Origin: a virus
Reading direction: 5' to 3' (one strand)
IMG/VR virus record: IMGVR_UViG_3300043427_002441
Coordinates: 1-55,132 of that record
DNA length: 55,132 nt
Shown: piece after piece, positions 48,612 to 55,132 of the stretch
How the letters are laid out: the number at the start of each line of letters is the position of its first letter
Numbering within the stretch: position 1 is the stretch's first letter
The notes under the pieces: model-generated
The model's database searches: none
What the model was told of the DNA's origin: nothing
Seen by the model: only the letters and a program-made list of their open reading frames with translations
Translations under genes and position numbers: made by a program

Positions 48612-50423
48612 TTATACATCAGCAGTGTTTGTTGATGGATAAGAACGCCCAGAACCCCAGATAATTCTAACTGCACCGCCAGTACCATCCCCACCCTTTG
48701 AAAGTGCATCATCATCCCAAGAACCACCACCGCCTCCATAAAGACCACCAGTATTAACACCGACAATATTTGATCCAGAAGTTCCACTAGAACCCCCACC
48801 TCCACCTGCAACAACCACTCCACCACCAATTCCATTTGCCCCTTGGCCAAAAATACCCGTTCCACCGCCACCTCCTGTTCCTGCTGTTGCTGATCCACCA
48901 CCACCGCCACCGCCACCTAATCCATCTGTGCCTGGAGCAGTAGTATTGCCATATCCACCGGTTCCACCAACTCCAGTATAACCAGCAGCACCGCCGCCAG
49001 CACCACCGGCAGCATTGACTGAAGCAAGTCCACCAATTCCACCAGTTCCACCACCATCTCTTTCAGTTCCTGTAGAAGTACCACCAGTACCACCAGTTCC
49101 AACTTGAGAAGTTCCTCCGGCAGCGGAACCCGTCGATCCTCCAGTTCCACCACCACCTTCAATAAGAACAGTAGAATCTCTACGAATGTAACTTGAACCA
49201 CCATTCTCCCCGGAAGATATGCAAATGGTTGTTCCATTCGCACCTGCACCACCAGTTCCACCATAACCCACAAAGACAGTTAATGTCTCTCCGGGTGTTA
49301 CTGGGAAAGTACCATAAGAAAGTCCACCACCACCACCGCCTCCGCCTGCCCAGCCCGTAGAAGCACCAGTACAGTTTCCAGAACCTCCGGCACCACCACC
49401 ACCTCCAATTGCAACTGCAGAAATTTCTCCCACAGCTGTAGGAACAACAAAAGTATAAACTCCAGGAGTAGTATATGCTTGCTGACCTATTATATTTCCA
49501 TAATAAGTCAAATCTCCAGTAAAAATTGTCGGAGAATAATCTTGTGAGTTATTAGGATAAGACCTCACATCATTAACTGATGACCATATGACTCTTGCGG
49601 CACCTTGAGCACCATTACCACCGGTAGTGTTCTCTACACCAGCACCACCCCCACCATAATTTCCACCTGTTTTTCCACTTCCATCAGAACCACCAGATCC
49701 TCCACCGCCAACTCCGGCAGCACCGCCAGCAGTTCCATTTGTTCCTTCGGTTACTATACCGACTCCACCAGCTCCGGCACCTTGAGTTGTGGCATTTCGA
49801 CCACCACCACCTCCACCTCCACCGGTTCCTGCTTGTCCAGATACAGTTCCTACGTCACCAGCTCCACCTCCACCATTTCCAGAGTATCCACCGGCACCAC
49901 CACCGCCACAGTTGTTTGTTCCGTTACTAGTTCCTCCAGTTCCACCATCGCCACCACCAATGAAACCAAAAGTTGTAACTCCCACAACACTACCAGTTCC
50001 ACCAACTCCAGCAGCGGCACCAGCTGAACCATATAAAGCACCACCACCACCTTGAGCAAACATAAGAACTGGATTTGCCGATGTAAACAATCCTCTTTTA
50101 AAGTAACTATCTCCACCCTTAGCACCGTTACCGGCTGCACCAGAAACCTGAGCACCTCCAGTTCCTCCAGTACCAACATAAAATGTTAGTGTTTCGCCTG
50201 CTGTCACCGGGACATCTCTAATCCATCGAAGACCTCCACCACCACCGGCAGATTGTTCCTGGTTGTTGTTTCCAGAACCAGCACCTCCACCACCACCACC
50301 AACAAGAACTGCAGAAATACTTGTTACTCCAACAGGAACAATAAAAGTATTGATTCCTACGTTTGTAAATGGCTGTTGATTAATTTGATTAAAATAACCC
50401 AATAAAATAGATGGTATCGTCAT
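48612..50423 (-). CDS. glycine-rich fibre/adhesin protein with duplicated module (603 aa)
   Basis: Begins MTIPSILLGYFNQINQQPFT. Two tandem units (~25-285 and ~320-595) each start with a short beta segment (FIVPVGVTSISAVLVGGGGG; FVVPTAVGEISAVAIGGGGG), contain 'VTAGETLTFYVGTGGTGG' or 'VTPGETLTVFVGYGGTGG', then long Gly-rich runs, and end 'ARVIWSSVNDVRSYPNN' or 'VRIIWGSGRSYPSTN'. This pattern is common in phage glycine-rich tail tips. Likely a receptor-binding or virion surface protein. It lies one base after the collagen-like gene. Confidence 0.8.
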   Translation of the reverse strand: MTIPSILLGYFNQINQQPFTNVGINTFIVPVGVTSISAVLVGGGGGGAGSGNNNQEQSAGGGGGLRWIRDVPVTAGETLTFYVGTGGTGGAQVSGAAGNGAKGGDSYFKRGLFTSANPVLMFAQGGGGALYGSAGAAAGVGGTGSVVGVTTFGFIGGGDGGTGGTSNGTNNCGGGGAGGYSGNGGGGAGDVGTVSGQAGTGGGGGGGGRNATTQGAGAGGVGIVTEGTNGTAGGAAGVGGGGSGGSDGSGKTGGNYGGGGAGVENTTGGNGAQGAARVIWSSVNDVRSYPNNSQDYSPTIFTGDLTYYGNIIGQQAYTTPGVYTFVVPTAVGEISAVAIGGGGGAGGSGNCTGASTGWAGGGGGGGGLSYGTFPVTPGETLTVFVGYGGTGGAGANGTTICISSGENGGSSYIRRDSTVLIEGGGGTGGSTGSAAGGTSQVGTGGTGGTSTGTERDGGGTGGIGGLASVNAAGGAGGGAAGYTGVGGTGGYGNTTAPGTDGLGGGGGGGGSATAGTGGGGGTGIFGQGANGIGGGVVVAGGGGGSSGTSGSNIVGVNTGGLYGGGGGSWDDDALSKGGDGTGGAVRIIWGSGRSYPSTNTADV

Positions 50424-50424
50424 A

Positions 50425-52356
50425 TTAAGTTAATCCTGCTCCGGAAATAACAAAGGTAGAAACTCCGGCAGAAGTTCCAAGACAAAGAATCGTTGCAAGT
50501 CCTCTTTGACTTAAAAATCTATCTCCGGTTGATGCGGTTCCTGCCAAATACATCAGTGTTCCTCCGGAAGAGTAGATTGTACTAATCCCAGTAGAGTTAT
50601 TAAATACAACGACATTCTCCCCAGATTGAAAAACATTTGCTGGAACGGTAACAGCATTAAATGGACTTATCGTTACGTGCTTACCATTATCACTAGAAGT
50701 TAAAATGTAGCTAGAAGTCTGAGCATTTTGTGGAATAGTTGCTGGTCCAAATACACCCTGAGTGCCTTGAGTTCCTTGAGTACCTTGCTGACCTTGAGTT
50801 CCTTGATTACTTAATCCCTGAGTTCCTTGACGACCTTGGGTTCCTTGACGACCTTGGGTTCCTTGAGTACCTTGGGTTCCTTGAAGACCCTGAGTACCTT
50901 GAGTACCTTGAGTACCTTGAGTGCCTTGAGTACCTTGAACACCTTGTTCACCTTGAGTACCCTGAGTGCCTTGCTGCCCTTGAGTACCCTGAGTGCCTTG
51001 AGTTCCCTGGAAATTACTTAATGCACCCTGAGTACCTTGAAGTCCTTGCAATCCCTGAGTTCCCTGTGTTCCTTGAGTACCTTGAGTACCTTGAGTGCCT
51101 TGAGAACCTTGGCGTCCCTGAGTACCCTGCAATCCTTGAAGACCTTGAGTTCCTTGAGTGCCTTGAGTTCCCTGTGTCCCTTGAGTTCCTTGTTGCCCTT
51201 GAGTTCCTTGTTGCCCTTGAAGTCCTTGAGTTCCCTGAGTTCCTTGAGTTCCTTGAGTACCCTGAGTGCCTTGCTGCCCTTGAGTACCCTGCTGTCCTTG
51301 AGTGCCTTGAGTACCTTGAGTACCTTGGCGTCCCTGCAATCCCTGAAGACCTTGAGTTCCTTGTGTTCCTTGTGTTCCTTGAGTTCCTTGAGTACCCTGA
51401 GTTCCCTGAGTACCTTGAAGACCTTGAGTTCCCTGAGTGCCTTGAGTTCCTTGAGTTCCCTGTGTCCCTTGAGTTCCTTGGGTGCCTTGGGTGCCTTGAG
51501 TACCTTGAAGACCTTGAAGACCTTGAGTTCCCTGAGTTCCTTGAGTACCTTGAGTGCCCTGAGTTCCTTGAGAACCTTGGGTGCCTTGTTGCCCTTGAAG
51601 TCCCTGAGTTCCTTGAGTTCCTTGAGTTCCTTGAGTGCCCTGAGAACCTTGGCGTCCTTGAGTACCTTGCAAACCTTGTGTTCCTTGAGTACCCTGAGTT
51701 CCTTGTGTTCCTTGTGTTGTACCGTCTCTACCCTGAACACCCTGCAAACCCTGAGTTCCCTGTGTTCCCTGAGTACCTTGAGTGCCTTGGCGTCCTTGAG
51801 TACCCTGAAGACCTTGAAGACCTTGAAGACCTTGGGTTCCCTGAGTACCTTGAGTACCTTGAGTGCCTTGAGTACCTTGGGTTCCTTGAGTACCTTGAGT
51901 ACCCTGCAAACCTTGAGTACCTTGAGTTCCCTGTGTCCCTTGAGTACCTTGTGTCCCCTGGCGTCCCTGAAGTCCCTGAAGTCCCTGAGTACCTTGAGTG
52001 CCTTGGCGTCCTTGAGTACCCTGAAGACCTTGAAGACCTTGGGTTCCTTGTGTTCCTTGTGTTCCCTGAGTTCCTTGTTGTCCCTGAAGACCTTGTGTTC
52101 CTTGTGTTCCTTGAGTTCCTTGAGTTCCCTGAGAACCTTGAACACCTTGATTACTTAAACCTTGAGTGCCCTGTGCTCCCTGACCAGCAAAAAGACCATC
52201 TAATCCCTGAACACCTTGAAGTCCCTGAAGACCTTGAACCCCCTGCAATCCCTGTAGCCCCTGAGTGCCCTGTACTCCTTGTGCGCCCTGAGCAGCTACA
52301 GAGGATACAATTTTTATGGCATTTTCTTGACCAACTCTAACTTTTATATTTGACAT
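50425..52356 (-). CDS. collagen-like tail fibre protein (643 aa)
   Basis: The N-terminal ~22 residues (MSNIKVRVGQENAIKIVSSV) form an anchor. Residues ~24-535 are Gly-X-Gln triplets, overwhelmingly GTQ, GLQ, GRQ and GQQ, about 170 in total. Breaks occur at GLFAGQ, GLSNQ (twice), GRDGTTQ and GALSNFQ. The C-terminal ~107 residues (YILTSSDNGKHVTISP, VPANVFQSGENVVVFNNSTG) form a globular cap that resembles the end of the 767-residue fibre. The triplets should form a proline-free, Thr/Gln-rich triple helix. A TATAAATA late promoter lies 36 bp upstream. Confidence 0.92.
   Translation of the reverse strand: MSNIKVRVGQENAIKIVSSVAAQGAQGVQGTQGLQGLQGVQGLQGLQGVQGLDGLFAGQGAQGTQGLSNQGVQGSQGTQGTQGTQGTQGLQGQQGTQGTQGTQGTQGLQGLQGTQGRQGTQGTQGLQGLQGRQGTQGTQGTQGTQGTQGLQGTQGTQGTQGTQGTQGTQGTQGTQGLQGLQGLQGTQGRQGTQGTQGTQGTQGLQGVQGRDGTTQGTQGTQGTQGTQGLQGTQGRQGSQGTQGTQGTQGTQGLQGQQGTQGSQGTQGTQGTQGTQGTQGLQGLQGTQGTQGTQGTQGTQGTQGTQGTQGTQGLQGTQGTQGTQGTQGTQGTQGTQGLQGLQGRQGTQGTQGTQGQQGTQGQQGTQGTQGTQGTQGTQGLQGQQGTQGQQGTQGTQGTQGTQGTQGLQGLQGTQGRQGSQGTQGTQGTQGTQGTQGLQGLQGTQGALSNFQGTQGTQGTQGQQGTQGTQGEQGVQGTQGTQGTQGTQGTQGLQGTQGTQGTQGRQGTQGRQGTQGLSNQGTQGQQGTQGTQGTQGVFGPATIPQNAQTSSYILTSSDNGKHVTISPFNAVTVPANVFQSGENVVVFNNSTGISTIYSSGGTLMYLAGTASTGDRFLSQRGLATILCLGTSAGVSTFVISGAGLT
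50750..52290. repeat. 9-bp periodic triplet repeat array
   Basis: The collagen-like coding region is about 1.5 kb of near-identical 9-bp units (GGNACNCAA-type on the minus strand), with several higher-order blocks. Such an array can change length by slippage or recombination. Confidence 0.9.
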
Positions 52357-52392
52357 TATGCCGATGAAATGCAGGGAAAAACCGGTTTTTTA

Positions 52393-52400
52393 TATTTATA
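52393..52400 (-). promoter_or_regulatory. consensus T4 late promoter TATAAATA
   Basis: Exact TATAAATA on the minus strand, 36 bp before the collagen-like gene. Confidence 0.75.
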
Positions 52401-52418
52401 ATGATATCAAAGATATGA

Positions 52419-53795
52419 TTATTTCAGTTCTATTTGCCTTATGGTTAGATTTTTACCAATTGTTTTCCACCATTCCATTACGGTGTTATAAGAAGATGAA
52501 TTAAATATTCCTATTCCACCAAAGCTACTTTGACAATTAGTAACATCCTCTACAAATAGAGGGTATCCATAAACATTAGAATCTTCAGAATCAAACAAAG
52601 TAAAAACTATAGTTTCCGCAGTGGGAAATAGAGCCCATTTATCTCTAAGATTTACATCCCTACCAACATAATCTATAAAAAATTCACCATTCATATAATA
52701 ATTTGCAATTAATTTTTTAGCATGTGATCTAGTTATCAAGTATGCACATGCCGACCAATCACACCAACATCTAGATCTTAAACTTATTTGAGAATCCGAA
52801 AAACCAAAAATATTTTCTCTTACCCAAGAGAGTTGTACACAAGACCAATTACTTGGTAAAGTATTAAAAAATTCTTCCCAAGTAAAGTTCCAATATTCAA
52901 CTGTCTCTAAACTCAAATCATCTTCACAGAAGAATGCATATGATTCATCTGTATTAAAATACCATTCTTTAATTGCTTTGAGATGAGAAGTTAGTGGTCC
53001 ACCCCATCTCCAACTTGATTCTTCTTCAAGATTAATTATTTCTGGGCGATTAGATACAAATGTGTGTTCACTGTCTTCATATCTTTTGAAGATGTGAGGA
53101 GTGATATTTGTTATTCCATACTCTGAGAATTTTTTATTTAATAATTCTCTTCTATCTTCAGATTCTTCTATGCTGATAAAATGAACTGGTGGGAAGTTTT
53201 TTAGTTTTTCAGAAGAAGAAATTTCCTGAGCAACTCTATAAATCCAGCAGTTATCCTGAGTTTGAAAATTACTAAGTTCTTCATTTACTGCTCTTTTTAC
53301 ACCGGGAAACCAATCATAACAATCATCAGGATAATAATCATGTCCTGCTAAAATTCCACCTGGTTTTATTTTAGGCAACCAACTTTTTATATCATCCTTT
53401 ACATCTTCATATTCATGAGATGCATCTAAAAATACAAAACTTAAAGACTTATCTTCAAATTTTTTAGATGCCTCAAGAGAAGTCATTCTTAAGGGTGTGT
53501 AATACTCCTCAACCTTGTGCATGTTACTTGTAAAAATATCGTAGAGTTGATGCAAATCATCTCTGTCCTGATGCTCTACACTACCTTCCCAAGTATCTAC
53601 ACAATAAAAATTAATATTCTTGTTTGAATTTGCAATTTCTACAGCAAGAAAACAAGAGGACCTTCCTTTCCAAGATCCAACCTCCACAAACGTATCTTTA
53701 TCTTTAAACTCTTTTACAACGTTTTCGTAAAGATTTGGATAAGTAAACCAATTCTCACCAAATATTTCATCATTTTTCCAATAATGTTCTATCAT
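52419..53795 (-). CDS. methyltransferase-GT25 fusion protein (458 aa)
   Basis: Residues ~1-190 form a class I SAM methyltransferase-like domain (FVEVGSWKGRSSCFLAVEI for SAM binding, FYCVDTWEG, LSFVFLDASHEYEDVKDDI, PGGILAGHDYYPD). Residues ~205-440 are GT25-like (VHFISIEESEDRRELLNKKF, FFCEDDLSLETVEYWNFTW, ITRSHAKKLIANYY, LFVEDV). It could methylate and extend a glycan. It shares a 55-bp identical block with the GT25 part of the 1311-residue enzyme. The ATG at 53795 is clear. Confidence 0.85.
   Translation of the reverse strand: MIEHYWKNDEIFGENWFTYPNLYENVVKEFKDKDTFVEVGSWKGRSSCFLAVEIANSNKNINFYCVDTWEGSVEHQDRDDLHQLYDIFTSNMHKVEEYYTPLRMTSLEASKKFEDKSLSFVFLDASHEYEDVKDDIKSWLPKIKPGGILAGHDYYPDDCYDWFPGVKRAVNEELSNFQTQDNCWIYRVAQEISSSEKLKNFPPVHFISIEESEDRRELLNKKFSEYGITNITPHIFKRYEDSEHTFVSNRPEIINLEEESSWRWGGPLTSHLKAIKEWYFNTDESYAFFCEDDLSLETVEYWNFTWEEFFNTLPSNWSCVQLSWVRENIFGFSDSQISLRSRCWCDWSACAYLITRSHAKKLIANYYMNGEFFIDYVGRDVNLRDKWALFPTAETIVFTLFDSEDSNVYGYPLFVEDVTNCQSSFGGIGIFNSSSYNTVMEWWKTIGKNLTIRQIELK
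52877..52931. repeat. 55-bp block duplicated at 46375-46429
   Basis: Second copy of the identical block, encoding FCEDDLSLETVEYWNFTW in the GT25-like domain. See the copy at 46375-46429. Confidence 0.8.
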
Positions 53796-53815
53796 AGATT
53801 TTATTTTAATATATT

Positions 53816-54088
53816 TTATATATTAACTGGTTTCTGTTGCCCTTCTGGAAGTTTAATTTTATATTGCTCTAATGTATTTACCCTACCAGCAGGAAGTCCT
53901 TGTTGCCCAGAAAGTTGTTTATCGGTGGTTGAGATTACATCAATCACTTGATCCATTAAAAATCTATGACGACTGTAGGACCTGCCATTAGGATTAAATG
54001 AAACCATCATAATTGCATCATTGATATCTCCACAATGTGCGATAATTCTTCCAGTCTTATTTTCCGTTACTATCCAGTATTCGTTCAT
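53816..54088 (-). CDS. conserved cyanophage hypothetical downstream of psbD (90 aa)
   Basis: The start is the ATG at 54088 (MNEYWIVTENKTGRIIAHCG), with AAAAGGAAA upstream. It continues DINDAIMMVSFNPNGRSYSR, HRFLMDQVIDVI and a Pro/Gln-rich tail ending KPVNI. I recognise this 'MN.YWIV.....GRIIAHCG' type as a frequent cyanophage hypothetical protein. The longer upstream frame is rejected because it has no Shine-Dalgarno. It overlaps the previous small ORF by 32 bases. Function unknown. Confidence 0.75.
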   Translation of the reverse strand: MNEYWIVTENKTGRIIAHCGDINDAIMMVSFNPNGRSYSRHRFLMDQVIDVISTTDKQLSGQQGLPAGRVNTLEQYKIKLPEGQQKPVNI

Positions 54089-54197
54089 TTTGTTTTTCCT
54101 TTTGATTATTATAAAATACTTGTGGACTTCTGTAAAGTCCCGGCCAAGTATCTCTAATAATATCTGCAAGTTTATGGGGAGTTGTAGAAGATATCAT
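54057..54197 (-). CDS. small hypothetical protein (46 aa)
   Basis: Reads MISSTTPHKLADIIRDTWPG, then LYRSPQVFYNNQKEKQNERI and ends SNGK. The ATG overlaps the stop of a 26-codon frame by four bases, and its own 3' end overlaps the next gene by 32 bases. The central 'LADIIRDTWPGLYRSP' looks folded rather than random, but no Shine-Dalgarno is visible. Moderate to low confidence. Confidence 0.5.
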   Translation of the reverse strand: MISSTTPHKLADIIRDTWPGLYRSPQVFYNNQKEKQNERILDSNGK

Positions 54198-54274
54198 AAG
54201 TCTTGTGTCACAGAGATGATGAAGAGGAATATGCCGAAGAGTTGGAAGAGGAGGAGTATTAAAAAAAATGCCAT
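54194..54274 (-). CDS. possible hydrophobic micropeptide (26 aa)
   Basis: Reads MAFFLILLLFQLFGIFLFII then SVTQDL: one membrane helix and almost nothing else. It starts at the end of the psbD terminator T-run, so it would be translated only from read-through or a new promoter. It overlaps the next ORF by ATGA. Support is limited to hydrophobicity and overlap. Confidence 0.35.
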   Translation of the reverse strand: MAFFLILLLFQLFGIFLFIISVTQDL

Positions 54275-54299
54275 AAAAAAGGAGTTCTCTAGGAACTCC
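54275..54299 (-). terminator. rho-independent terminator after psbD
   Basis: Minus strand GGAGTTC (54293-54299), five-base loop, GAACTCC (54281-54287), then six T, starting 11 bp after the psbD stop. Confidence 0.88.
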
Positions 54300-54309
54300 C
54301 TTATTTATT

Positions 54310-55132
54310 TTAGAGTGCGTTACCCCTAGGTAGGACTTCCTCAGGGAACACAAAGTTCTCATGAGGTTGGTCTACCGGTGCCATCCACGCCCTAAGTCCT
54401 TCATTGAGTAGAATATTCTTCGTGTAAAAGGTTTCAAACTCAGGGTCTTCTGCGGCTCTAATCTCCTGAGATACAAAGTCGTAAGCACGGAGGTTAAGAG
54501 CAAGACCGATGATGCCGATAGAAGAAGTCCAGAGACCCATAACTGGTACGAAAAGCATAAAGAAATGCAACCAACGCTTATTACTAAAAGCAATACCAAA
54601 AATCTGAGACCAGAATCTGTTAGCCGTAACCATAGAATACGTCTCTTCCTCTTGAGTCGGTTCAAATGCCTTGAAAGTGTTTGCCTGTTCACTGTCTTCA
54701 AATAGTGTGTTTTCTACAGTTGCTCCGTGAATGGCACAGAGCAGTGCTCCACCTAGTATACCTGCCACCCCCATCATGTGAAACGGATTTAGCGTGTAGT
54801 TATGAAAACCCTGAAGAAACAGAAGGAACCTGAAGATTGCTGCCACCCCAAAGGATGGAGCAAAAAACCAACTAGATTGACCCAGTGGATACATCAGGAA
54901 TACAGAAACGAATACAGCAATAGGACCAGAGAATGCGATTGCATTGTAAGGACGAATGCCTACAAGACGGGCAATCTCAAACTGCCTGAGCATAAATCCA
55001 ATTAGAGCGAAAGCCCCGTGGAGTGCCACAAAAGTCCAGAGTCCCCCAAGTTGGAACCACCTGACGATATCCCCTTGAGACTCAGGACCCCAAAGTAGAA
55101 GAAGAGAATGACCCATAGCGTCAGCAGGCGTT
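54310..55132 (-). CDS. psbD: photosystem II reaction centre protein D2, 5' end beyond window
   Basis: About 274 C-terminal residues of D2 (full length is normally about 352). The frame stays open through [17 protein letters not shown] to the window edge, so the in-frame ATG at 55116 is internal. Visible landmarks: [15 protein letters not shown] (chlorophyll and P680 His region), [14 protein letters not shown] (non-heme iron His), [14 protein letters not shown] (second iron His), [12 protein letters not shown] and the conserved end [10 protein letters not shown]. Phage D2 replaces damaged host D2 during infection to keep electron flow going. The host 'HNWT' Trp is Tyr here. A terminator follows at 54275-54299. 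Confidence 0.98.
   Translation of the reverse strand, partial: TPADAMGHSLLLLWGPESQGDIVRWFQLGGLWTFVALHGAFALIGFMLRQFEIARLVGIRPYNAIAFSGPIAVFVSVFLMYPLGQSSWFFAPSFGVAAIFRFLLFLQGFHNYTLNPFHMMGVAGILGGALLCAIHGATVENTLFEDSEQANTFKAFEPTQEEETYSMVTANRFWSQIFGIAFSNKRWLHFFMLFVPVMGLWTSSIGIIGLALNLRAYDFVSQEIRAAEDPEFETFYTKNILLNEGLRAWMAPVDQPHENFVFPEEVLPRGNAL

Noticed and set aside
50750-52290. CRISPR-like repeats
   Set aside because: Repeats are contiguous 9-bp coding units without spacers.
50739-52340. Long open frames on the plus strand (533 and 373 codons) opposite the collagen-like gene
   Set aside because: They are by-products of the 9-bp repeat, which lacks stop codons in several frames. They encode only Leu/Glu/Ser-rich monotony and have no start signals.
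55114-55116. ATG at 55116 as the start of psbD
   Set aside because: The upstream codons TPADA continue the conserved D2 sequence to the window edge, so this Met is internal.

Overview
The window comes from a T4-like cyanomyovirus, a tailed phage of marine Synechococcus or Prochlorococcus. Three groups of genes support this: T4 baseplate and replication proteins (gp4, gp5, gp26, gp29-like, gp32, gp33, gp48, gp53, gp54, gp59); cyanophage marker genes (psbD, phoH, thyX, a DUF1825 protein, glutaredoxins, two 2OG-Fe(II) oxygenases); and AT-rich DNA with T4-type late promoters. The host genus cannot be fixed from this sequence. Nearly all genes lie on the minus strand, so transcription runs from high to low coordinates. 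The exception is a plus-strand block at 33.2-35.8 kb.

Layout, left to right. 1-5 kb: a compact cassette of small overlapping hypothetical genes with one glutaredoxin and two tandem 2OG-Fe(II) oxygenases. 5.0-6.2 kb: a GC-rich DEAH helicase behind a strong terminator. 6.3-15.3 kb: three tail-fibre or adhesin genes, including an 1883-residue protein with a C-terminal S74 chaperone. 15.4-17.05 kb: three tRNAs (Leu-UAA, Met-CAU, Ile-UAU), an HNH endonuclease, a pseudoknotted RNA candidate, a Phd/YefM-like protein and two further small genes. 17.1-23.6 kb: three paralogous adhesins (LamG and fibrinogen-like domains) and a free-standing S74 protein. 23.6-33.2 kb: the baseplate spike, hub and tape-measure operon, ending upstream at gp54. 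33.2-35.8 kb: divergent gp4, an unknown gene, gp48 and gp53. 35.8-43.6 kb: replication, late-transcription and nucleotide-metabolism genes (gp32, DUF1825, gp59, glucosaminidase, gp33, nuclease, PhoH, ThyX), followed by a regulatory region with a glutamine riboswitch and an NtcA box. 43.6-54.1 kb: a carbohydrate and surface block with a multi-domain glycosyltransferase, a GH130-like protein, a glycine-rich adhesin, a collagen-like fibre and a methyltransferase-glycosyltransferase fusion. 54.3 kb to the end: psbD, cut by the window edge.

Regulation is unusually legible. Many early promoters are near-consensus sigma70 (TTGACN-17 bp-TATAAT). Late promoters are NATAAATA or CTAAATA and are often built over the stop codon of the upstream gene. 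One leader combines two nitrogen signals: a TGTA-N8-TACA NtcA box, a sigma70 promoter and a glutamine riboswitch ahead of a 52-codon peptide gene. Other candidates worth testing are an in-frame -1 slippery site joining gp26 to a small ORF just upstream of the tape measure, a glucosaminidase carrying a T4-like capsid-targeting N-terminus, and the pseudoknot RNA beside the tRNAs.

Start codons were chosen by Shine-Dalgarno sequence and overlap with the upstream gene, and several are shorter than the longest open frame. Positions of short motifs may be off by one base in places.
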